Shown: piece by piece, positions 35,977 to 44,007 of the stretch
Layout: each line of letters opens with the position of its first letter
How positions within the stretch are numbered: the first letter of the stretch is position 1
Source: Labrenzia sp. DG1229
GTDB lineage: Bacteria > Pseudomonadota > Alphaproteobacteria > Rhizobiales > Stappiaceae
Assembly (NCBI RefSeq): GCF_000521215.1
Contig: NZ_KI928930.1
Location: 204,033-268,032, forward strand
Direction of reading: 5' to 3'
DNA length: 64,000 nucleotides
Notes under the pieces: model-generated
What the model saw: only the letters and a program-made list of their open reading frames with translations
Told to the model about the DNA's origin: nothing
The model's database searches: none
Made by a program: the position numbers and the translations under genes

Positions 35977-36648
35977 ATGAGTGTTTGGGGCAAATTGATC
36001 ACGGCTTTCAAAGGCCATGCCAGCAATGCGGCTGAGGCCGTTCAGGATGCGAACTTGATGACGATCCTTGAGCAAGAGGTTCGCGAGGCCCGGCAGGCGA
36101 TTGCAGCTGCCAAGGATGAAAAGGCGCGCATGTCTGCCAACCGGAAGCTCAAGGAAAAGTCCGTTTCGGAATTGTTGGGGGAAATCGAGCGTCGAACAGA
36201 TGCTGCCCGCACTGCTAAGTCGCAAGGCGATGAGCCGTTGGCAATTGAGATTGTCGAGAGCATTTTGAAGCTGCGTGACAAGGTAGAGGCGGATCAGGCG
36301 CTGTTCGACCAATACAAAGCGACCGAAGAACGGATGGACAGTTCCATTCGGCAGTCGGAAAGCAAAATCGAAACTCTGCAGCGCAAGATGGAAAGTGCAA
36401 AGGCGAATGAAGCACTGATCAAGGCGCAAAAAGCAGCATCCACGAATACTACTGCTTCCGATGGCAAACTTGCTGGCGCTGTTGACAGCTTGGCGCGTCT
36501 TGAGCAGCGCCAGGCTGAGCAACAGGCCATCCTGGAAGCAGCAGACGAAGAAGCCCGGCTGGAAAGCGGAGCCGATCTTGAAGCCAAGATCAAGGCTTTG
36601 GAAAACCCGGGTAGAAACGACGTGAGAGCATTGCTTGAAAAACTTTGA
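35977..36648 (+). CDS. PspA/IM30-family (YjfJ-like) coiled-coil protein
   Basis: 223 residues, almost wholly helical and charged, with heptad coiled-coil segments: MTILEQEVREARQAIAAAKDEKARMSANRKLKE at the N-terminal third and ATEERMDSSIRQSESKIETLQRKMESAKANEAL in the middle. Length matches PspA/YjfJ. PspA proteins bind and stabilise inner membranes and remodel them in ESCRT-III-like assemblies. It follows the DUF2170 gene by 35 bp and precedes the ATP-grasp gene by 18 bp. Likely a membrane-stress component. Confidence 0.87.
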   Translation: MSVWGKLITAFKGHASNAAEAVQDANLMTILEQEVREARQAIAAAKDEKARMSANRKLKEKSVSELLGEIERRTDAARTAKSQGDEPLAIEIVESILKLRDKVEADQALFDQYKATEERMDSSIRQSESKIETLQRKMESAKANEALIKAQKAASTNTTASDGKLAGAVDSLARLEQRQAEQQAILEAADEEARLESGADLEAKIKALENPGRNDVRALLEKL

Positions 36649-36666
36649 TGACCTGATCGCCATCAC

Positions 36667-37833
36667 ATGAAACGGATATCAGTTCCGGAAAGACCAGGTT
36701 GGAAAGAAAAGGCTGAACGGCTCGGGTTCGGCTTTCACACCATGTATGGTGCACCATATTGGGACGAAAGCCGGGCCTACGTGCTTTCTCTTTCTGAAAT
36801 TGAGGAAGATCTGGAAGATCCTTCCCAGGATCTGTACCGCATGTGCCTGGATCTGGTGGACCGTGTCGTCCGAGATGAACAACTCCTGACAAAGATTGCC
36901 ATCCCGAAAGAGTATCACGGCTGGATCAAAGCCTCCTGGGAATCCTCGGAACCTTCGCTCTACGGAAGGTTTGACTTTTTCTATGACGGTAGTGGCCCTG
37001 CGAAATTGCTGGAGTTCAATGCCGACACACCGACGGCGCTTTACGAAACCGGTTTTTTCCAGTGGATGTGGCTGGAGGATCAGATTTCTGCCGGCGAGCT
37101 GCCGACTGAAGCCGACCAGTTCAATTCGGTACAGGAAAGGCTCATTGAGCGGTTTTCGGCCATGTTTGCTCCCGGCTTTCATATTCACTTTGCGTCGACC
37201 AGGGATCAGGATGAAGACCGGGCAACCGTTCGCTATCTGGAAGATTGTGCTCGTCAGGCTGGTTTGAATCCACACTTTGTCGCCGTCGAGGAAATAGGCG
37301 TTGACGCCGATGGGCGGTTTGCGGACAACGATGAGCACGTTATTGACGCACTGTTCAAACTCTACCCGTACGAGGACATGTTCCGCGAGGAATACGGACC
37401 ATATTTGCCGGGTGCGCCTGTACAGCTGATAGAACCGCCCTGGAAAGCTGTCCTTTCGAACAAAGCGATTTTGCCGTTGCTATGGGAAATGTTTCCCGGT
37501 CATCCAAATCTACTACCAGCCTGTTTCGAAGAGGTGGCCGACAAGACGATACTGGACATGCCGCATGTTCGAAAACCCTTTTACAGCCGGGAAGGCGCCA
37601 ACATCACAATACGTGGTGTGGACGACACCGAATTGTCGACCCCGGGTCACTATGGCGAAGAAGGGCATATACTGCAGGCCTACCGGGAACCGCCGAAGTT
37701 TGGCGAGGACTATGTCATGATCGGTTCCTGGATCGTGGGAGGTCTTGCCTCGGGCATCTGCATCCGTGAGGATCGTCATCCGATTACTCAGGATCTCTCC
37801 CGCTTTGTCCCGCATGTTATACTCGAGGACTGA
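36667..37833 (+). CDS. Glutathionylspermidine-synthase-like ATP-grasp ligase (YjfC/YgiC)
   Basis: 388 residues, the length of YjfC/YgiC (about 386), and lacking the amidase half of true glutathionylspermidine synthase. Family motifs are GFHTMYGAPYWDESRAYVLS at the N-terminus, FDFFYDGSGPAKLLEFNADTPTAL, KAVLSNKAILPLLWEMFPGHPNLLPA and KPFYSREGANI (ATP-grasp), ending MIGSWIVGGLASGICIRED. It forms amide bonds with ATP; its substrate is not established. It is last of the plus arm with DUF2170 and PspA-like genes. Confidence 0.87.
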   Translation: MKRISVPERPGWKEKAERLGFGFHTMYGAPYWDESRAYVLSLSEIEEDLEDPSQDLYRMCLDLVDRVVRDEQLLTKIAIPKEYHGWIKASWESSEPSLYGRFDFFYDGSGPAKLLEFNADTPTALYETGFFQWMWLEDQISAGELPTEADQFNSVQERLIERFSAMFAPGFHIHFASTRDQDEDRATVRYLEDCARQAGLNPHFVAVEEIGVDADGRFADNDEHVIDALFKLYPYEDMFREEYGPYLPGAPVQLIEPPWKAVLSNKAILPLLWEMFPGHPNLLPACFEEVADKTILDMPHVRKPFYSREGANITIRGVDDTELSTPGHYGEEGHILQAYREPPKFGEDYVMIGSWIVGGLASGICIREDRHPITQDLSRFVPHVILED

Positions 37834-38190
37834 AGAAGAATGCGGGAAAAGTGCAGTTTCAGCAATGGTGGGCGGGGCTAACAACAATTTGCCAGTTGTC
37901 CATCCGTCGCATACTGCGTTCAATAAACCGTCCATAACTTCTTTGATTTTTCCCTGCCGAGGCTTTCCGCATTCAGTTAAAGTGGCATCAATCCTGATAT
38001 CGTAAGAAAATATTGAGTTACTATTTCTCTCTTGAAGTAAGAATTGAATAAAAATAAACTCTATTTAAGTTGTTATCGAAAGAAGAGAAGCAAGAATGTG
38101 AATTGTGTGCAAAACATCACAGTTTTGCACTCAAATCGAATTTATAGTTTGCGGCGTGTTGTGTGAGCGATCATTTGAGAAGGAAGCAAA
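37834..38190. other. AT-rich gene-free leader before the metallopeptidase gene
   Basis: 357 bp. The section about 37980-38100 is very AT-rich compared with its surroundings, and a perfect inverted repeat sits at 38107-38130. Composition suggests transferred DNA or a strongly regulated promoter. No gene supported. Confidence 0.5.
38107..38130. promoter_or_regulatory. Perfect inverted repeat upstream of the metallopeptidase gene
   Basis: GTGCAAAAC-ATCACA-GTTTTGCAC: perfect 9-bp arms with a 6-bp spacer, 60 bp before the start codon, in AT-rich DNA. Fits a dimeric repressor site. Confidence 0.5.
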
Positions 38191-38658
38191 ATGATTATCA
38201 GTGCCGCCGACCAGACCAGATATCCAAGATTCACGCGGTATGTCCGCAGAAGTTTACCCTCCATTGCCAACATTGCATCGATGCGGCGCGCATTCCGCAG
38301 GTATGCGCAAATGAACAGTACGACCTTGCGCCGTGCTCTGGCATGGGGAAATCAGCCGACACTCAACATCACTGCAATTGCGTCTCCAGCGGGATCATTC
38401 ATCAACGGTGAATTCACGCCGAATAGCAGCTCGAACGAAATCCGTTTGAACGAGATCCTGGTGACTGCCTATGAAAACGGTACACCGGCTCACTTGGCAT
38501 TTACGAGAAATGCGGCCGGCCAGCGCATGCCGCGCGTCGGCGTTACCATTCTGCATGAGCTGGTGCACTGGGGCGATGACCAGGACGGGGTCGATTATCC
38601 AGGCGAAGAGGGAGAGCTCTTCGAACAGGCGGTTTATGGACGGAACACGGAAGGATGA
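38191..38658 (+). CDS. Zinc metallopeptidase, Tox-MPTase3-like
   Basis: 155 residues. The zinc-protease motif HELVHWGDDQDG lies near residue 119, followed by DYPGEEGELFEQAVYG, which could supply the third ligand. The arrangement HELVHWGD...GEEG..FE matches the Tox-MPTase3 toxin domain found at the C-terminus of polymorphic toxins. Here it is free-standing, with no signal peptide, trafficking domain or repeats. A ribosome site (GAAGG) precedes ATG 38191. The stop overlaps the next gene by 4 bp (ATGA), so the pair is coupled. AT-rich upstream DNA suggests horizontal acquisition. Assignment rests on pattern memory. Confidence 0.75.
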   Translation: MIISAADQTRYPRFTRYVRRSLPSIANIASMRRAFRRYAQMNSTTLRRALAWGNQPTLNITAIASPAGSFINGEFTPNSSSNEIRLNEILVTAYENGTPAHLAFTRNAAGQRMPRVGVTILHELVHWGDDQDGVDYPGEEGELFEQAVYGRNTEG

Positions 38659-39104
38659 GACCCGCGGCGCGCTTTGTATCGAGATGCCTCGTTGCCGGTA
38701 TATCCATCTGGGCGTCCATTGTAACCGAAATGCCTTCCGCAAAAGGAGACTCTGTTGTGACGAACCAATCAAAAGCACTCCAGGTCGTTATTGGTGATCC
38801 GAGAGTGCAGGCTTTCATGCATCCCGAAATTGACGAAAGATTTCCGCTGCAGGTCAATCTGCCGGAAGGCGTCGGCGTCGAGGCGTTTGCCGGAATCGAC
38901 CTCGGTGTTCCATCTGTTTTCCTGAAACGCGGAACGGCGCCCGATCCTGCAAGGGCAAATCTGATCGTCTCGATGCTGGCGCTCGACAACGCCGGTGGAA
39001 CCGTCAAATTCAGTCTGCCGATCGAGGGACTGGTCGGGTCGGCGCAAATGCGCCTTGAGAACGGCTCCTGGGTTGTGAAATCCATGCAACTGGTCGAGCA
39101 ATAG
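38655..39104 (+). CDS. Secreted companion of the metallopeptidase (unknown family)
   Basis: 149 residues, starting inside the metallopeptidase stop codon. The N-terminus has a signal-peptide pattern: basic MRPAARFVSR, hydrophobic CLVAGISIWASIVTEM, then SAKGDS. The mature part is beta-rich (LQVNLPEGVGVEAFAGIDLG, VSMLALDNAGGTVKFSLP, GSWVVKSMQLVE). I do not recognise the family. Coupling suggests it acts with, or protects against, the peptidase; an immunity or inhibitor role is inference. Confidence 0.7.
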   Translation: MRPAARFVSRCLVAGISIWASIVTEMPSAKGDSVVTNQSKALQVVIGDPRVQAFMHPEIDERFPLQVNLPEGVGVEAFAGIDLGVPSVFLKRGTAPDPARANLIVSMLALDNAGGTVKFSLPIEGLVGSAQMRLENGSWVVKSMQLVEQ

Positions 39105-39634
39105 GCCTCAGGCCAAATTGAAACAGATCCGGTTACGGCATCGGGACGCAACTGGGGACCTGAAACCGTTCAACATTCGGCGCCTTGTGCCGGGCCTCTG
39201 GCGCGCGGTTCCATCCGGACTTGCGCGCCTGCACGAATGCAGGTGTTTTGACAACCGCGACGATCGACAAACAAACCAAGACGAGGCTCTGTTGAAGTGT
39301 CAATTCACCGGAGCCTTCGGCACCTGTTGACTGATATTTGAAACACGCCTGGATTAAGCAAATTTAATTTTGCTTTTTTAGCGCCGGGAACCATTTCTTC
39401 AACGGACGCAAATTGCACGACTTGAGATCCCTGGCCGAGAAGTGGTTCTTGTACCGGCCTTCGCAATAATTTCTAAATTCGTACACCTTTATGGTTGTGC
39501 CTGCGAGAACCGTCACGAGCGCGACCGCTCGGTCGCGTTGCTTCTTCTTCAGGCCGCCCATCTGGACAGGTCAATGAGGCAATTGAGTACCAGGCGGCGA
39601 CGACTTGTCGCCGCGATTCGAAAGGAATAATTCT
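39105..39634. other. Mostly gene-free stretch before carbonic anhydrase gene
   Basis: 530 bp. A plus-strand frame at 39118-39330 has no ribosome site or recognisable content. A 65-codon minus frame at 39364-39561 is listed separately. The rest must carry the carbonic anhydrase promoter. Confidence 0.4.
39364..39561 (-). CDS. Possible small basic protein
   Basis: 65 residues, basic, with a short hydrophobic stretch AVALVTVLAGTTI then FRNYCEGRYKNHFSARDLKSC and a lysine-rich end. No clear ribosome site precedes ATG 39561 and I recognise no family. It could be real (small membrane-associated protein) or chance. Confidence 0.25.
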   Translation of the reverse strand: MGGLKKKQRDRAVALVTVLAGTTIKVYEFRNYCEGRYKNHFSARDLKSCNLRPLKKWFPALKKQN

Positions 39635-40354
39635 ATGTGCAAGAGCAGTGCTGAAGTCGGCATCAGCCGCAGGGGTATGTTTGCGGCTGGTATTGCAGGC
39701 GCCGGGGCGTTGTTATCACCGGCAGCTCTTGCGCAAGCGACTGAAACCGCGACAGGCACCACGCCACCGGCAACACCCCGCGAAGCGCTGCAACGGCTCA
39801 AGGAAGGCAACGACCGTTATGTCGCCAATGCTCCGGTAAACACCGATCATTCTGTCGACAGAGCCAGGCGTTCGGCAGGTCAAAAACCCTTTGCCGCCGT
39901 TGTTGCCTGTTCCGACTCTCGCGTTGCCCCGGAAATCATTTTCGATCAGGGACTGGGTGACATCTTCGTTGTTCGCGTTGCAGGAAATTTCATCAACGAA
40001 GACGGCCTGGCCAGTCTGGAATTCGGCGCAGCTGTCCTTGGTGTTCAGGTTATCGTCGTCCTCGGACATTCCTCTTGCGGTGCAGTCGATGCGACAATCA
40101 GATCCGTAAAGGACAGGGAACTTCCAGCGGGTCACCTGCCCAGCCTGGTCGACGCCATTCGCCCGGCGGTTTACGACGTCTTGCCTGAAAAGCCGGTGGA
40201 TCTTCTGTCAGCGGCCATCAGCCAAAATGCGAGGCTGAATGCTCAAAAAGCCGCAGCGTCGGAGCCTGTTCTGGCCGGCTTGCATGGCTCCGGCAAACTG
40301 ATGTCCGTTGCCGGTGTTTATGACATCACCACCGGAAAGGTGGACTTCCTCTAG
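39635..40354 (+). CDS. Beta-carbonic anhydrase with Tat signal
   Basis: 239 residues from ATG 39635, with AAGGA 8 bases upstream. A twin-arginine signal (GISRRGMFAAGIAGAGALL, then ALAQA) exports it folded to the periplasm. The zinc site shows Cys and Asp in ACSDSRVAPE, then His and Cys in GHSSCGAVDA, with HFVVRVAGN-type IFVVRVAGNF between. All beta-class residues are intact. It interconverts carbon dioxide and bicarbonate; a periplasmic location suggests pH or bicarbonate supply. Confidence 0.92.
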   Translation: MCKSSAEVGISRRGMFAAGIAGAGALLSPAALAQATETATGTTPPATPREALQRLKEGNDRYVANAPVNTDHSVDRARRSAGQKPFAAVVACSDSRVAPEIIFDQGLGDIFVVRVAGNFINEDGLASLEFGAAVLGVQVIVVLGHSSCGAVDATIRSVKDRELPAGHLPSLVDAIRPAVYDVLPEKPVDLLSAAISQNARLNAQKAAASEPVLAGLHGSGKLMSVAGVYDITTGKVDFL

Positions 40355-40583
40355 GATTTCTCCGTTGGCCGAATTCCGGTCAGGCAACACAGGTCAAATT
40401 CCCTGCGACTTCGTACGGTTCGGAACTCGATGGGTTCGAACTGCCGGATTGCTGCTCTCTCCGCCAAACATCCACGTGGCGCAGTCCCTTGCCTGACAAG
40501 CGTCCCGGCATGTGTCACGATCAGATGGCAGCACCGCTTCTGCGCGCTGCTACAGCCAATTTGAACGTTTCAGGGAGGAAAAC

Positions 40584-40805
40584 ATGGACCACGTCTATCC
40601 GGTAACGGAAGTTTACGGCTCATCGCCAGAGTCGATCGATCAGGCGGTGCGCAATGCCATAAGCGCCGCCAGCACAAGCATTCGCAATCTCGAGTGGTTC
40701 GAAGTCACGGAAATCCGCGGTCACGTGAACAGCGACGGGTCTGTCGGTCATTTCCAGGTCGGCGTCAAACTCGGCTTCAAGCTGGACCGAAAGGATTCCG
40801 CTTGA
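40584..40805 (+). CDS. Dodecin family flavin-binding protein
   Basis: 73 residues from ATG 40584, with GGGAGG 5 bases upstream. The sequence MDHVYPVTEVYGSSPESIDQA, then LEWFEVTEIRGHV and FQVGVKLGFKL is dodecin, including the Trp that stacks on flavin and the second-strand pattern. Dodecins form hollow dodecamers storing riboflavin/FMN or, in others, coenzyme A. Lies between carbonic anhydrase and rhodanese genes, apparently single-gene. Confidence 0.92.
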   Translation: MDHVYPVTEVYGSSPESIDQAVRNAISAASTSIRNLEWFEVTEIRGHVNSDGSVGHFQVGVKLGFKLDRKDSA

Positions 40806-40871
40806 TACCGGGCTCTGTGCCATTGTCGACCAGACAACCCAGATAGCTGGAATACTGCGGAGTAGCTTGTG

Positions 40872-41696
40872 ATGACGTCTTTGGTCGGCACGGAATGGAT
40901 TGCGCGGAACCTGTCCGACCCGAGGGTCTGCCTGATTGAAATCAATTGGGATGGACGACGAGATTATGAAGCAGGTCATATACCAGGGGCGCTTGGATGG
41001 AATTGGAAGACAGCACTTTGGGATCAGTTCGAACGCGAATTCCCCTCAAACGCCGAATTCGCGGCGCGTCTCGGTGCGGCTGGAATATCGGTGCAATCCA
41101 TCGTGGTGTTCTATGGTGCGCCGGTCCAGTTCGGAACGTATGCCTGGTGGGTATTCAAGTTGCTTGGACATGCTGACGTCAGGATGCTCGACGGCGGCAA
41201 AGTCAAGTGGTTGGCGGAAGGTCGGCCGCTCACACAGGATGAGCCGAACCTAAACTCCGCTCGGTATCAAGGGGCGGAGAGGTCTGGACACATGCGGGCA
41301 GGTCGCGATGACGTGCTGGCAGCGATCAGTAGGGCGGACACAGTGATCCTCGATCACAGGTCGATGGAGGAATATTCCGGTGAACGGGTCGGACTGCCGG
41401 GTAAGCCCGATGTGGGCGCGGAACGTTACGGACGTATTCCGGGAGCGAAACACTTGCCCTTCGACAGTTTGCTCAACAGGAATACCACCTTCAGGTGTGA
41501 TGCGGAGATACGAGAGATGCTTGATAAGCACGTCGGGTCGCCTGACACGCCCGTTATTTCCTACTGCCGTCTGGCACATCGGGCGACTCTTGCGAGCTTC
41601 ACGATGACCGAGTTGCTGGGATTTGAAAATGTCCGCGTTTACGACGGTTCCTGGACGGAATGGGGCAGCATGGTCGGAATGCCGATCGAAAGATAG
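40872..41696 (+). CDS. Thiosulfate/3-mercaptopyruvate sulfurtransferase (tandem rhodanese)
   Basis: 274 residues (GTG at 40869 is equally possible). Two rhodanese domains: the inactive N-terminal one (DPRVCLIEINWDGRRDYEAGHIPGAL) and the C-terminal one with active Cys in VISYCRLAHRATLASF. CRxG[ST]RA-type loops differ between rhodaneses; here CRLAHRA departs from CRxGVT (3-MST) and CRxGKV (rhodanese). Length (about 275-280) matches tandem sulfurtransferases. It would move sulfane sulfur to cyanide or a thiol acceptor. Stands alone. Confidence 0.87.
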   Translation: MTSLVGTEWIARNLSDPRVCLIEINWDGRRDYEAGHIPGALGWNWKTALWDQFEREFPSNAEFAARLGAAGISVQSIVVFYGAPVQFGTYAWWVFKLLGHADVRMLDGGKVKWLAEGRPLTQDEPNLNSARYQGAERSGHMRAGRDDVLAAISRADTVILDHRSMEEYSGERVGLPGKPDVGAERYGRIPGAKHLPFDSLLNRNTTFRCDAEIREMLDKHVGSPDTPVISYCRLAHRATLASFTMTELLGFENVRVYDGSWTEWGSMVGMPIER

Positions 41697-41811
41697 TATC
41701 GTGTGTTGATCCGGCAAATATCGGCGTCCTGATTGCCGCCGCGGTCGATTGGGCCAACACACGTACCGGGCACGAAGACAGCGGACAAAAAAGGACCCGT
41801 TCAGGTGGATC

Positions 41812-42033
41812 TTATTTGCTGCCGCTGGTGTCAGACGTCTTGCGGCGGCTTTTTGCGATCGGCTGTTCCGGCTGGCTTTCCTCCTGCGCGAGCCGCGCAG
41901 CTCTGAGCTTTGCAGTCTTGGCTTCTCGCCGTTCGGTCGCTGCTCGCGTTAGTTCCTGCGAGACGCGTTTGGTTGTCTCCGCCTTGCTTTCGGCGGACTC
42001 CCTTTTCGGTCGCATGGCATCGTCGGAAGGCAT
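41812..42033 (-). CDS. Small highly charged protein of unknown function
   Basis: 73 residues from ATG 42033, with AGGAG 6 bases upstream, so likely real. The sequence is rich in Lys, Arg, Glu and Ala (KRESAESKAETTKRVSQEL, then RREAKTAKLRAARLAQEES), helical, with a polar tail ending SDTSGSK. No family recognised. It is just downstream of the cspA terminator on the same strand. Nucleic-acid association is possible from charge only. Confidence 0.6.
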   Translation of the reverse strand: MPSDDAMRPKRESAESKAETTKRVSQELTRAATERREAKTAKLRAARLAQEESQPEQPIAKSRRKTSDTSGSK

Positions 42034-42063
42034 GATTGCTCCTTTGTCGGCGGCAGAAACCAG

Positions 42064-42089
42064 AAAGGCCGGGAAATTTCCCGGCCTTT
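42064..42089 (-). terminator. Intrinsic terminator of cspA
   Basis: AAAGGCCGGGAAATTTCCCGGCCTTT is a perfect self-complementary hairpin with a short T-run on both strands, 57 bp after the CspA stop codon (minus strand). Confidence 0.75.
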
Positions 42090-42145
42090 CCAAACATCTT
42101 CGCATCCCTGCGACCACGCGCGTGGCCAGGGATCAAGACGAGAAA

Positions 42146-42355
42146 TCAGACTTCCTGAAGATTGTCCGCGGCAGATTTGCCCGAGCGGCGATCCTGAACA
42201 ACTTCGAAGCTGATCTTCTGGCCTTCAACGAGAGACTGGATGCCTGCACGCTCAACAGCAGAGATATGGACGAAAACGTCAGAAGAGCCGTCTTCCGGCT
42301 GGATGAAGCCGAAGCCTTTGGTCGCATTGAAGAATTTTACGGTACCGATGGTCAT
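42146..42355 (-). CDS. cspA: Cold-shock protein (CspA family)
   Basis: 69 residues, a single cold-shock domain. RNP1 is KGFGFIQP and RNP2 is DVFVHISAV, with the expected start [14 protein letters not shown]. It binds single-stranded RNA/DNA and melts secondary structure. The 238 bp upstream (up to 42593) are gene-free, room for the long 5' leader usual for cold-shock genes. A strong hairpin follows at 42064. The symbol denotes the family; paralogues are common in this group. Confidence 0.94.
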   Translation of the reverse strand: MTIGTVKFFNATKGFGFIQPEDGSSDVFVHISAVERAGIQSLVEGQKISFEVVQDRRSGKSAADNLQEV

Positions 42356-42593
42356 TACGATTTCCTTTCAATCGGTCGTGGGTTATGCGCAAAGCACAAT
42401 TTGCACGATGCAGCGGTTAGGTCGACGTTGATAGGGAAGATCGTTCAGGTCGCAGAAGACTGCGCAGTCACAAAGTCCAACAAGCAAAATCGATTGCACG
42501 TGCCTATACGAAAACAGTGTTCAGAACAAGGCGGAATAAAAAATTTAGAACTTCGTGAATTGGTTTTCACAAGGACTGATGCTTCTTTGCCCC

Positions 42594-42941
42594 TTATTGC
42601 AGTTTTTCAACCCAACCCGTGGCCCAGTCACCAAGGGGCTCCAGCCTCTCAAAAAGCTGCTGTCCGTCCATCGTCAGAGCGTACCCTTTCTCTGCGTTGT
42701 AGATCAGGCCCGCAGCACGAAGCTCCTTCAGGCGCGTGTTCAGAACACTTGGGGAAGCAGATCCGCACCTCTCCTGCAGGTCCCGGAACGTGCGACTTCC
42801 ATCGCTGAGATTCCACAGGATGCCCATGGACCAGCGTCGTCCTATCAGGTCGAACAGCACCATGATCGGTTGTCCGGATTTTGAACCGCGCACAGGGGTT
42901 CCGGGTCTGGGGATCTTGAGGTCGGTCTTTGTTTCTGCCAT
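42594..42941 (-). CDS. HxlR-family transcriptional regulator
   Basis: 115 residues from ATG 42941. The MarR-like HxlR fold shows IMVLFDLIGRRWSMGILWNL, then RTFRDLQERCGSASPSVLNTRLKEL and GYALTMDGQQLFERLEPLGDWA. It lacks the usual N-terminal Cys in this region. Divergent from an EamA transporter, with inverted repeats at 42958-43001 between them. It probably represses the transporter and itself. Confidence 0.9.
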   Translation of the reverse strand: MAETKTDLKIPRPGTPVRGSKSGQPIMVLFDLIGRRWSMGILWNLSDGSRTFRDLQERCGSASPSVLNTRLKELRAAGLIYNAEKGYALTMDGQQLFERLEPLGDWATGWVEKLQ

Positions 42942-42957
42942 GCCGTCTCCGATTTCT

Positions 42958-43001
42958 ATTGCTACGAAAAGAGTAGCAATATATGCTACGATTATAGTAG
43001 C
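42958..43001. promoter_or_regulatory. Tandem inverted-repeat operator of the HxlR regulator
   Basis: ATTGCTAC-N7-GTAGCAAT (42958-42980) and GCTAC-N7-GTAGC (42985-43001): two copies of the same half-site, same spacing, 19 bp between the starts of the two right arms' partners, filling the divergent gap. Good candidate for cooperative HxlR binding. Confidence 0.65.
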
Positions 43002-43017
43002 AGACCGGAGCGAAGCA

Positions 43018-43911
43018 TTGAAAGAAAAAGCAAGCCCCACCGACATCATTCTCTGGATTGTCCTCGCCGCCCTGTGGAGCTCCTCCTACACGGCGATCAA
43101 GGTTGGCGTTCAATCATTTGATCCGGTCATTCTCGTCGCCGGTCGACTTTCGATCGGCGCACTTGTCCTTTATGCGATCCTGAAGATGAACAGGAGGTCT
43201 TTGTCGCGGCAACCGGACGACTGGAAGCACTATGCCGTCAGCGGCCTGATGGGCAGTGCCATTCCGTTTCTGCTGATTTCGTATGGGGAGCAGACTGTCG
43301 ACAGTGCCCTGGCTTCCATCCTCATGGGTATCGCCCCTGTGACGACGGTATTCATGGCATCGATCGTATTTGCCGACGAACATCTGACGCGCCGAATTGT
43401 CCTTGGGCTGGTATGTGGGGTTGCCGGTATCATTCTTCTTGTCGGGCCGGGCGCGCTGACAGATCTTGGCGGCGATCTTCCAGCGCAATTGTCAATCCTC
43501 GCAGCGGCGCTCTGTTACGGTGTGACAACAATCTACGTCAGGCGATTTGTGAAACGTCCGCCATTGGAAATGGCAACAGGCTCCACGATTGTGGCTGCCG
43601 GTGCAATGATCGGCATGATGGGCCTTTCGGGGACAAACCCGACTGATGTCGAGCTGACTGCGACTGCAGTTGGGGCTGTCGTTTATCTCGGGTTGTTTTC
43701 GACTGCACTTGCGACTCTGATTTATTTCCAGCTCGTGCCGCGCCTCGGCGCGACGCGGATGTCACAGGTCAACTTCGCGGTCCCAGTCGGCGGCGCGCTG
43801 ATAGGCGCAACTGTTCTTTCCGAGACGATCATGACGCACCAGCTTGCGGCTCTCGGCGCTATCCTCATCGCGATCTTTCTCGTGACCAGAAAACCCCGTC
43901 GCGGGGGGTGA
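43018..43911 (+). CDS. DMT-family (EamA) transporter
   Basis: 297 residues from TTG 43018, with GGAG at 43007-43010 (7 bases); the frame extends upstream through the HxlR gene, but those codons are not used. Ten predicted membrane helices in two EamA halves, opening IILWIVLAALWSSSYTAIKVG and, in the second half, FSTALATLIYFQLVPRLGATRMSQVNFAVPVGGALIG. Exporter size is normal. Divergent from and likely controlled by the HxlR gene. Substrate unknown. Confidence 0.86.
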   Translation: MKEKASPTDIILWIVLAALWSSSYTAIKVGVQSFDPVILVAGRLSIGALVLYAILKMNRRSLSRQPDDWKHYAVSGLMGSAIPFLLISYGEQTVDSALASILMGIAPVTTVFMASIVFADEHLTRRIVLGLVCGVAGIILLVGPGALTDLGGDLPAQLSILAAALCYGVTTIYVRRFVKRPPLEMATGSTIVAAGAMIGMMGLSGTNPTDVELTATAVGAVVYLGLFSTALATLIYFQLVPRLGATRMSQVNFAVPVGGALIGATVLSETIMTHQLAALGAILIAIFLVTRKPRRGG

Positions 43912-44007
43912 ATGGACGTCAGGTCCTCGCAGGACATTCACGGCAACGGCCGCCGCATCAAGATCTCTGGTAGCTGACCGATTGACACCTTTTGGCATCC
44001 GGCTTTC

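Noticed and set aside
39118-39330. 70-codon plus frame
   Set aside because: No ribosome site, no family, Arg-rich composition; most likely chance.
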